This document shows positions 1 through 5,793 of a DNA stretch of 64,000 nucleotides, one piece after another. A model generated the notes under the pieces. The model was not told where the DNA came from and made no database searches. It worked only from the letters and a program-made list of their open reading frames with translations. A program made the position numbers and the translations under genes. Every line of letters starts with the position of its first letter. Position 1 is the first letter of the stretch. This DNA is from JAVBMP01 sp031552315 (GTDB lineage Bacteria > Desulfobacterota > Desulfovibrionia > Desulfovibrionales > Desulfovibrionaceae): the NCBI GenBank assembly GCA_031552315.1, contig JAVBMP010000072.1:1-64000 (forward strand). Reading direction: 5' to 3'.

Positions 1-138
1 TTGCACAATGGCCTTTTTGCCCTTTTACTGCGTCGTGCTTCGTCCCGCGCGAAGGTCATATATGCTTGAATATACTCCCTCCGCACGGAACTCGCACTCC
101 TTGTAAAAGAACAAAAATTCTCATTGTGCAACGGCCTC
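1..138 (+). repeat. Interspersed ~150-bp palindrome-ended element, copy A
   Basis: First of four copies of the same small element (others at 11774-11926, 34423-34567 and 59362-59521). The left end is cut by the window. The right end (122-138) is a degenerate copy of the palindrome AGGCCATTGCGCAATGGCCT. Reading inward from either end, the palindrome is followed by a T-rich stretch and TTCTTTTAC or CCCTTTTAC, so the two ends form imperfect terminal inverted repeats of about 40 nt. The copy lies just downstream of the acyltransferase gene ending at 160, where it could terminate that minus-strand operon. No transposase is encoded. A short reading frame inside is broken by indels in the 59.4 kb copy, so it is probably not coding. 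Confidence 0.85.
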
Positions 139-159
139 AAATAGTTGTGGACAAGCCCC

Positions 160-1062
160 TTAATCAGTTGGCCGGGTCTTCCAGCGTTTATGCATCCAGA
201 ACCATTGTTCAGGGTGGGCCCGGACTTCCTGTTCAACACTTTTGGTATAAAACTCCGCTATTTGTCTGGTGCGTTCGCCTATGGTGCCGGTCAGGGTTGT
301 GGTATCAAGCGGGGGGTGGGCTATAAGGGTATAACGGCCATCCGCGTCGCGGCGCAAAAATACCGGGTATACAACGGCTTTGGCGCGCAGGGCCAGCAGG
401 GCCGGGCCAACGTTTACCGCGGCCTCCAGCCCCAAAAAGGGCAGGAATACCGCCTCGGCCGGGGGGCAGTTGTGGTCTACCAAAAAGGCGCACAGGCCGT
501 TTTGCTTCAGCGCGGCCAGCACCTTGGGGGCGGCATTGCGGTGGTTTACGCTTACGCCCCCGCGTTTGCCGCGCTGCCCGGCAATAAAGGCGTTCATGGC
601 CGGGTTGCGCTGGCGGCGCACCACTATTTGGCGCGGGCGGTCGGTAAAAATTTCTCCCAAAAGGCCGGCCAGAAGTTCCCAGGCGCCAAAGTGCGCGGTG
701 GCGCCCACAACTGGCCGTTGCTCGTTCATCAGGGCAATAAATTCCGGGTGGATATAGGCAAGTTTGGGGTTGTTGTGCAGCCCAACGCGGTCAATTAAAA
801 GAATTTCCAAAAATGAGCGGGCGTTTTCAGTAAAGGATGCGCGGGCCACGGCCACGGCCTTTTCACGCGGCAGTTCAAGCCGGGCCATGATTGTTTCAAT
901 AGCCAGCTTGCGGCGTGAAGGGACGCAATGCCAAAGCAGAAAGCCCACGCAGGAACCAAGGCCCCTGGCCAGCGGGTAGCCGCCAAGGGCCAGCAGGACG
1001 GCTGTTTTGCGCAAAAAGAACAAAAATGCCCTGTTGGGCAAAGACAAGGATTCTTTAGACAT
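160..1062 (-). CDS. Lysophospholipid acyltransferase, LpxL/HtrB family
   Basis: Probable late acyltransferase of lipid A or a related inner-membrane lipid, transferring an acyl chain from acyl-ACP at the cytoplasmic face. It is 300 residues, normal for the family. Residues 124-129 read HFGAWE, the H-x4-E catalytic motif of LpxL/HtrB enzymes. The C-terminus carries the typical EQWFWMHKRWKTRP block. The N-terminal hydrophobic stretch (about 13-45) fits a membrane anchor. I chose the ATG at 1062 because an upstream extension would be read through the end of the preceding gene. The start codon overlaps the preceding stop by 8 bp (ATGTCTAA), which suggests translational coupling. It is the last gene of a four-gene minus-strand operon. 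The exact acyl acceptor cannot be read from sequence. Confidence 0.88.
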   Translation of the reverse strand: MSKESLSLPNRAFLFFLRKTAVLLALGGYPLARGLGSCVGFLLWHCVPSRRKLAIETIMARLELPREKAVAVARASFTENARSFLEILLIDRVGLHNNPKLAYIHPEFIALMNEQRPVVGATAHFGAWELLAGLLGEIFTDRPRQIVVRRQRNPAMNAFIAGQRGKRGGVSVNHRNAAPKVLAALKQNGLCAFLVDHNCPPAEAVFLPFLGLEAAVNVGPALLALRAKAVVYPVFLRRDADGRYTLIAHPPLDTTTLTGTIGERTRQIAEFYTKSVEQEVRAHPEQWFWMHKRWKTRPTD

Positions 1063-1795
1063 AATTGGTAAAGGGCAAAGGTTTTTCAGCCAGTTGGCGC
1101 ATTTTTTCTTCAAGAATGCGGCATTGCTGTTCAATTTCCGGCTGGCCTGTTTGAACTGGCTGGCCTGTTTGGGTTGCCGTGACGGGTTGGGCTGCCGGAT
1201 CCGGCTGGCCTGTTTGTACGGTTTCTTCTGTATTTCCGGCTGGTTCCGCAATATGGTAAGGTTCACCAATTCGAATATGCACCCGGCTGAAGGGCAGGGG
1301 CAGTATGAACCTGTCCCAGGATGAAAAGCGTTTGGCCCGTTGCGCGAACATGCGCACGGGAATTATGGGGGCGCCGGAATGCTGGGCCAAAAAGACAATG
1401 CCGTTTTTAACCTTCAGGGCCGGGCCGCGTGGGCCGTCTGGCGTAATGCAGGCCAAAAGCCCCTCATTTTGCACCAGGGGCAGCAGTTTTTTCATGGCGG
1501 CGGCCCCCCCGCGGGAACTTGAACCAGCCACGATAACCAGGCCAAGGCGGCGCAAAATGCCCGCAAGGAAGGAACCGTCCTGACTGGGGCTTACCAGCGC
1601 GCCGAACTTCAGCTTTTCCCGCACGGCGATAATGCCGAATATTTCACAATGCCACAGGCAAATAATAGCCCCCTGTTTTTGGGCGGCCAGTTCATTCAGC
1701 GCCTCGCGGCCATCCTGGCTTATGCGCAAGGTGAAGCACCACAGGCGGTAAAGCCAGGTTACAAGCGGAATAAACGGGGTAAGGGGTATTTTCAT
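1055..1795 (-). CDS. DUF374 lysophospholipid acyltransferase family protein
   Basis: 246-residue protein of the DUF374 group, usually found beside lipid A genes. Motifs: WHCE at 48-51 (catalytic His-x-Glu region), SQDG at 71-74 and TPDGPRGP at 118-125, all characteristic. An N-terminal hydrophobic segment (about 5-25) would place it at the inner membrane. Residues about 186-221 form a low-complexity insert rich in T, Q, G and P with TGQP repeated three times. It is encoded by a degenerate tandem DNA tract (1141-1218) and sits just before the C-terminal helix. It overlaps the following LpxL-like gene by 8 bp and follows the DedA gene by 14 bp, so both acyltransferases probably act together on one lipid. 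The real substrate is unknown. Confidence 0.85.
   Translation of the reverse strand: MKIPLTPFIPLVTWLYRLWCFTLRISQDGREALNELAAQKQGAIICLWHCEIFGIIAVREKLKFGALVSPSQDGSFLAGILRRLGLVIVAGSSSRGGAAAMKKLLPLVQNEGLLACITPDGPRGPALKVKNGIVFLAQHSGAPIIPVRMFAQRAKRFSSWDRFILPLPFSRVHIRIGEPYHIAEPAGNTEETVQTGQPDPAAQPVTATQTGQPVQTGQPEIEQQCRILEEKMRQLAEKPLPFTNYV
1141..1218. repeat. Degenerate short tandem tract inside the DUF374 gene
   Basis: Words of the type GGCTGGCCTGTTTG recur four times with variation. In the minus-strand gene they encode repeated TGQP. Similar degenerate short-period tracts occur elsewhere in the window (about 20255-20465, 23485-23570, 32568-32661 and 36964-37012). Confidence 0.65.
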
Positions 1796-1809
1796 CTGTC
1801 CGTTGACCT

Positions 1810-2517
1810 TTATTCTGTCTTTTGCCCGGCGTTGTCTTTTGCCGCTGTTTCATTGCCCGGCGCTTCCATGCCTTCACCTTTGCGTTTGCGCAGCCAGGCG
1901 CGGACAAATTCAACAACCATGGGCATTACAGATATCACAATGATGCCCAGGGCGATAAGGGTAAAGTTGTTTTGCACAAAAGGCAGGGTGCCGAAAAAAT
2001 ATCCCAGGGTAAGGAAAAGGGTAACCCAGCCCAAGGCCCCGGTAATGTTGAAAAAAAGGAAGCGTTTGGGGTTCATGCTGGCAACCCCGGCCACAAAGGG
2101 CGCAAAGGTGCGTACAATGGGCACAAAGCGGGCCAGAATAATGGCCTTGCCGCCATGCCGTTCATAAAATTCATGGGCCTGCAAAAGGTGTTTGCGTTTT
2201 AACAAGCGGTAATCTTTGGAAAACACCTGTGGGCCAATGTAGCTGCCTATGCGGTAGTTTACAAAATCCCCGGTAATGGCGGCGGCCAGAATAAGGCACC
2301 AGAGCAGAGGGTAGGAAAGGTAGCCGGAACCGGCCAGGGCGCCGCAGGCAAAAAGCAGGGAATCGCCCGGCAAAAATGGCGTGACCACCAGCCCGGTTTC
2401 ACAAAAAATAATAAGAAAAAGGAAAACATACACCATGGTGCCGTAAGCTTGCACCAGTTCCAGCATATGTTTATCTATATGAATAATGAAATCTATAATA
2501 TAATAAATGAAATCCAT
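1810..2517 (-). CDS. DedA family inner-membrane protein
   Basis: 235-residue polytopic membrane protein of the DedA (SNARE-associated) superfamily. Members include undecaprenyl-phosphate and phosphatidylethanolamine flippases and proteins needed for proton-motive-force homeostasis. The family blocks are visible: ETGLVVTPFLPGDSLLF near 41-57, GDFVNYRIG near 83-91, and RFVPIVRTFAPFVAG near 128-142, whose arginines are essential in characterised homologues. The tail after residue 208 is charged and soluble (KRKGEGMEAP onward). It lies between a 3'-5' exonuclease gene and two lipid acyltransferases in one minus-strand operon, which favours a lipid-handling role. The transported lipid cannot be assigned. 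Confidence 0.9.
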   Translation of the reverse strand: MDFIYYIIDFIIHIDKHMLELVQAYGTMVYVFLFLIIFCETGLVVTPFLPGDSLLFACGALAGSGYLSYPLLWCLILAAAITGDFVNYRIGSYIGPQVFSKDYRLLKRKHLLQAHEFYERHGGKAIILARFVPIVRTFAPFVAGVASMNPKRFLFFNITGALGWVTLFLTLGYFFGTLPFVQNNFTLIALGIIVISVMPMVVEFVRAWLRKRKGEGMEAPGNETAAKDNAGQKTE

Positions 2518-2551
2518 GGGTTCTCTCTGGTATGGCGTTCAGGTTGGCGCT

Positions 2552-3181
2552 TCAGGCGTTCAGGCTGGCGGCAATAATTTCGGCGGGCGGCGGCACAATG
2601 TTCAGCGCGCGCATGCGCATGAACAGTTCACGGCTTATCCAGGCGTCTGTAGCGGCGTAGGTTATTTGCTGGTCGCTAAGGTCGCGCACGTTCCAGTTGG
2701 AACATTGCGCATTTTTGGAAATGCGCACGCCCAAAAAGGCGGCCGCCATGCCGCGCAAACCCAAAAGGCGCAGGGCCTGTTTGCGGGCGGGTTCAGAAAG
2801 GTCGAACACGCCCTGGCAGTTAAACGGGTGCAGGCCTTGCAAAAGGCGCATATCATCATGCAGGGCCACCCCGCTTTTGATGATATGCGGGTCTTCCAGC
2901 ACGTCCAACAAAGGTTCGCGCAGTGAAATCCAGCGCAACTGCACCAAAAACACCACGTCGCTACAGGCTATTTGAACCAGGGCGGGCAAATGGGTTTTGC
3001 CCTTGACAAAGGTTGGCCGGGTTTCCGTATCAAAGCCCACAACATCTTCTTGCTTTATGCGTTCAACCGCAAGTTCAAGCTCCGCCTGGTCGCGCACAAT
3101 GACTATTTTGCCTTCATAACGAAAGAGGGGGCATTCATTAACCTCTTCTCTTGTCAAATTAGGACGAAAATTTTCTGTCAT
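2552..3181 (-). CDS. 3'-5' exonuclease, RNase D-like DEDDy family
   Basis: 209-residue single-domain exonuclease. Motifs in order: GFDTET (Asp and Glu, motif I), ALVQIA, then GVALHDDMRLL (motif II Asp region), and YAATDAW (motif III, Y-x3-D, making it DEDDy). It lacks the HRDC domains of full RNase D, as in many delta-proteobacterial homologues annotated only as 3'-5' exonuclease, so its substrate may be tRNA, rRNA or DNA. I placed the start at the ATG at 3181. A 21-residue extension is open upstream, but its composition is unlike the family. First gene of the minus-strand operon running to 160, and divergent from the small dual-CxxC gene. Confidence 0.85.
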   Translation of the reverse strand: MTENFRPNLTREEVNECPLFRYEGKIVIVRDQAELELAVERIKQEDVVGFDTETRPTFVKGKTHLPALVQIACSDVVFLVQLRWISLREPLLDVLEDPHIIKSGVALHDDMRLLQGLHPFNCQGVFDLSEPARKQALRLLGLRGMAAAFLGVRISKNAQCSNWNVRDLSDQQITYAATDAWISRELFMRMRALNIVPPPAEIIAASLNA

Positions 3182-3365
3182 ACATGCCCGCCAACGCTGC
3201 TTTGGCAAAAAGTAAAATAATTTAGTGTGTTGTAAGCTTGTCAAAAAGACAACCTATAAATACACCAAATATGTAAAGTATGCAAACGCTTGTTTGCGGC
3301 CCAAAAAACTTTACCGCAGCCGCTCTTGCGCTGTAAGGATTTTTCTTATAAAATTTTTGGCAATA

Positions 3366-3405
3366 CCCGTGCCGCGCTTGCCTGCGCGGGCAAGCGCGGC
3401 ACGGG
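3366..3405. repeat. Perfect 17-bp inverted repeat upstream of the dual-CxxC gene
   Basis: Arms 3366-3382 and 3389-3405 pair perfectly (CCCGTGCCGCGCTTGCC with its complement) around a 6-nt loop. It lies 11 nt before the AGGAG of the gene starting at 3429 and in the divergent gap between two genes, so a terminator is an unlikely role. There is no T run on the plus strand. It could be a translation-affecting leader hairpin, a protein-binding operator, or another small repeat. Confidence 0.75.
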
Positions 3406-3428
3406 GCAAGTCAACTTCAGGAGTGAAT

Positions 3429-3638
3429 ATGGCTTCTTACTTTTCTCACCCGCGTTCGGTAGAAACAACAATGTCCTGCAAAAAATGCGGCAAGCCGGTA
3501 AGCGCCCGGCGTTCATGCTTGCGCGTGAACATTTTTTGCCCGCACTGCCGGCAGGAATTTGCCCTTGAAGAATATTTGGCAAAAATGGATTCCGCCCTTG
3601 AAGGATTTTTGGACGGGGTTTATCTTGACAGAATATGA
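3429..3638 (+). CDS. Small dual-CxxC protein
   Basis: 69-residue protein with two CxxC pairs: C17-x2-C20 and C37-x2-C40, plus C30 in between, followed by an acidic helical tail ending in LDRI. It resembles the small dual-CXXC (seleno)protein family known from Desulfovibrio and relatives, whose function is undetermined; I assign this from memory with moderate confidence. The pattern fits a zinc ribbon or a redox-active dithiol protein. Start chosen at the ATG at 3429 because AGGAG lies 7 nt upstream; a longer frame exists but is not protein-like. A second in-frame ATG at residue 15 would give a 55-residue form. No in-frame TGA is needed here, so this version is the cysteine type. Confidence 0.7.
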   Translation: MASYFSHPRSVETTMSCKKCGKPVSARRSCLRVNIFCPHCRQEFALEEYLAKMDSALEGFLDGVYLDRI

Positions 3639-3714
3639 GGCCCGGAAGCGGCAGGCCTAAAAAAACGGCTTGTTGTCAATAACATCAAAAGTGGGCACAT
3701 AAAAAGGCGGGGTT

Positions 3715-4614
3715 ATGGGAGAAATGAAAACAATTGGTTACCGTCTGTTCTGGCCGGTGCTTGTTTTGCTGGTTTCTTTGGTTGTGCTGGTGCTGGGCGG
3801 CGTTTACAGCGCCCTTGACCGTAACGGCTTTTTTACCGGCCCACGGCTTGGTGTTGTGAATATTCAGGGTGTTATCAAAGATTCTGAACCTGTCCTGCGC
3901 TGGATAGCGGAACTGGAGGAACACCCGGGCGTTGCCGGGGTGCTGGTGCGCATTGAATCCGGCGGGGGCGCGGTTGTGCCTTCGCAAGAAATTTATCAGG
4001 CGGTGAAGCGCCTGGCAAAAAGCAAGCCGGTTGTGGCGTCTATGGGCGGCGCGGCGGCTTCCGGCGGTTATTACGTGGCGGTGGGCGCGCCCTATATTGT
4101 GGCCAACCCGGCCACGCTTACCGGCAGCATTGGCGTAAAAATGCAGTTCAGCGACCTTTCCGGCCTTATGCAGCATGTCGGGGTTGGGAGTCAGGTTTTG
4201 ACCAGCGGCAACCTGAAGGACGCCGGGTCTCCCTTTCGGCCCATGCTGCCGGAAGAAAAGGCCTACCTTGAAGAACTGATGCAGGATATGTTCACCGGTT
4301 TTGTGGAAGATGTGGCGGAAGGGCGCAAGCTACCCCCGGCAGATGTGCGCAAACTGGCGGACGGACGGGCCTTTACCGGGCGTCAGGCCCTGCAATTGAA
4401 GCTGGTTGACGCCCTGGGCGACAAAGATTTTGCCCTGCGGGAACTGGCCCGGCGCTGCAAGTTGCCCTCTTTGCCTTCATCTATCCTTGAAGGGCCGGAA
4501 GAAAAGCCCGGTTTTTGGGAACGGGCGCTTGAAAGCACAATCAATGAACTTGGCCGCGCCGCCGCCGCAAAGGTGGAGGCCGGGGCCGCGCAACCGTACC
4601 GGTTTTATTTCTGA
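3715..4614 (+). CDS. sppA: Signal peptide peptidase SppA, short form
   Basis: 299-residue membrane-anchored serine protease that degrades cleaved signal peptides. A single N-terminal transmembrane segment spans about 11-31, followed by the ClpP-like S49 domain. The catalytic dyad is visible: Ser116 in GGAAASGGYY, and the general-base Lys168 in SGNLKDAGSPFR. The length matches the short (single-domain) SppA of Gram-positives and delta-proteobacteria rather than the 600-residue E. coli enzyme. Two start codons are possible (3715 and 3724); the first has a GGCGGG-like ribosome site. Followed by a gap with degenerate palindrome copies (4633-4671). No operon partner is evident. Confidence 0.92.
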   Translation: MGEMKTIGYRLFWPVLVLLVSLVVLVLGGVYSALDRNGFFTGPRLGVVNIQGVIKDSEPVLRWIAELEEHPGVAGVLVRIESGGGAVVPSQEIYQAVKRLAKSKPVVASMGGAAASGGYYVAVGAPYIVANPATLTGSIGVKMQFSDLSGLMQHVGVGSQVLTSGNLKDAGSPFRPMLPEEKAYLEELMQDMFTGFVEDVAEGRKLPPADVRKLADGRAFTGRQALQLKLVDALGDKDFALRELARRCKLPSLPSSILEGPEEKPGFWERALESTINELGRAAAAKVEAGAAQPYRFYF

Positions 4615-4632
4615 CATAGCGGCCTTAAAGAA

Positions 4633-4671
4633 GCCCGTTGCACAATGGCCTCTAAAAGCCATTACGCAATA
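4633..4671. repeat. Solo interspersed palindrome, degenerate pair
   Basis: A degenerate copy of the AGGCCATTGCGCAATGGCCT palindrome (CCCGTTGCACAATGGCCTC) is followed two bases later by a half copy (GCCATTACGCAATA). Located directly downstream of sppA, the position typical of these elements in the window. Confidence 0.65.
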
Positions 4672-4773
4672 AATTCAAGCCTGAATGTTCTGGAACGGTT
4701 GATGTGTATCGTCCATCGTGTGGCGCGTGGGAAGGCTTTCCCGCTCAACAAGCTTTAAAACAAGGGGCGTATT

Positions 4774-5634
4774 ATGACCAGCAGAATAAAAAAACGTTAT
4801 GGGCGTAAAAAATTTACCGCGCTGGCGGCTTGGCGCAGCCTTTTGGGTAATATCTTTAGCTGCGCCCTGTTTTTTATTCCGCTTTTTTGCGCCGCCCCTT
4901 TGGCCGGGGCGGCCTGCCCCTGCGGCCTTGACATCCAGCCCGCAAAAAATGCCTCTGAACTTGAAGCGCGGTTTGACGAGATTTTGAATGTGCCCTACCG
5001 CACGGACGGGGCCATAAACTGCAAAGGGGAATACGCCACTTTTATGCAGCCGGACAAGGCGCTTCCTGGCCCTGGCTTCAATTGCAGCGGTTTTGTGCTG
5101 CAATCTTCCCGCCTGGCCTTTGGCCGCGATATTGCTATTGAAGACGCCAGGCGTGACCGGGCGGGGAACAGCGGCCCCAACGCCCCCTTTGGCGAGGACT
5201 GGGATTTTGGGCTTGACCTTGTGCTGAACGTAAGCGAAGGCCTGCCCCGGCGCTGGATTATGCCGGGCGGGTCTGTGCTGGCGGTAGAAAATACCCCCTG
5301 GCAGGGCGATATTTTGAACTTTCGCGGTTATGACCTGCACAACCCGGGAACTTTGGCGGAACTTATGCCCAGAGTGCGGCAGGGCAAAATATATTTGCTA
5401 AGCTTCAGCCGCCCGGTCGCCAAGGCCCCTTACAAACTGCTGCACTATCATGTGGGCTTTTTGTGGCGTGACGCTGACAACAAGGCCTGGTTCTACCACG
5501 CCGCGCCGGGCAGCGGCAAGAGCTACCGCATGGGTATGAATACCCCGGAGGAGTTGCGGGAATTTTTGCAGGCCTTCAAAGGTTCCACACAAAAAAGCAT
5601 TCTGGCGCTGGAAGTTGATTTGCCGCAGAATTGA
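4774..5634 (+). CDS. Secreted NlpC/P60-like cysteine peptidase
   Basis: 286 residues with a long basic N-region and a hydrophobic stretch (about 24-46) ending in LAGAAC, a likely signal peptide. Residues 101-107 (GFNCSGF) match the nucleophile block of NlpC/P60-type peptidoglycan hydrolases (usually DCSGF), with Cys104 as candidate nucleophile. HYHVGFLW (224-231) supplies a candidate catalytic His226, and YHAAPGSGK (241-249) a third polar residue. This order Cys-His-His fits the NlpC/P60 fold, but spacing between Cys and His is longer than usual, so I treat this as a divergent member. Probable role: periplasmic cell-wall peptide cleavage. It stands alone between sppA and a chemoreceptor gene. 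Confidence 0.6.
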   Translation: MTSRIKKRYGRKKFTALAAWRSLLGNIFSCALFFIPLFCAAPLAGAACPCGLDIQPAKNASELEARFDEILNVPYRTDGAINCKGEYATFMQPDKALPGPGFNCSGFVLQSSRLAFGRDIAIEDARRDRAGNSGPNAPFGEDWDFGLDLVLNVSEGLPRRWIMPGGSVLAVENTPWQGDILNFRGYDLHNPGTLAELMPRVRQGKIYLLSFSRPVAKAPYKLLHYHVGFLWRDADNKAWFYHAAPGSGKSYRMGMNTPEELREFLQAFKGSTQKSILALEVDLPQN

Positions 5635-5707
5635 AGAGATGGCGCCAGCAGTTTTTTATCAATCAGCAATAAAAATCCTTGTAATATATCTTATTCTATT
5701 CTATATC

Positions 5708-5730
5708 ACAAAACTATAAATAGTTTTTTT
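5708..5730 (+). terminator. Weak AT-rich intrinsic terminator
   Basis: Short stem AAACTA-TAAA-TAGTTT followed by a T run, 75 nt after the NlpC/P60-like gene. The stem is all A/T plus one G-C pair, so this is a weak candidate; the surrounding 5680-5780 stretch is AT-rich and may also hold the promoter of the following receptor gene. Confidence 0.4.
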
Positions 5731-5793
5731 GCTTCTTTGTGTGTGCCGTCTTCTGTGTTATGCATTTAAGTTGTTATTTTTATTGGAGTATCT

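Noticed and set aside
66..326. Short reading frame shared by the 150-bp repeat copies (starts MNILPPHG)
   Set aside because: It reflects the repeat itself, is broken by indels in copy D, and continues into unrelated flanking sequence in each copy.
3429..3638. Selenocysteine in the dual-CxxC protein
   Set aside because: No in-frame TGA and no SECIS-like hairpin after one; this member uses cysteine.
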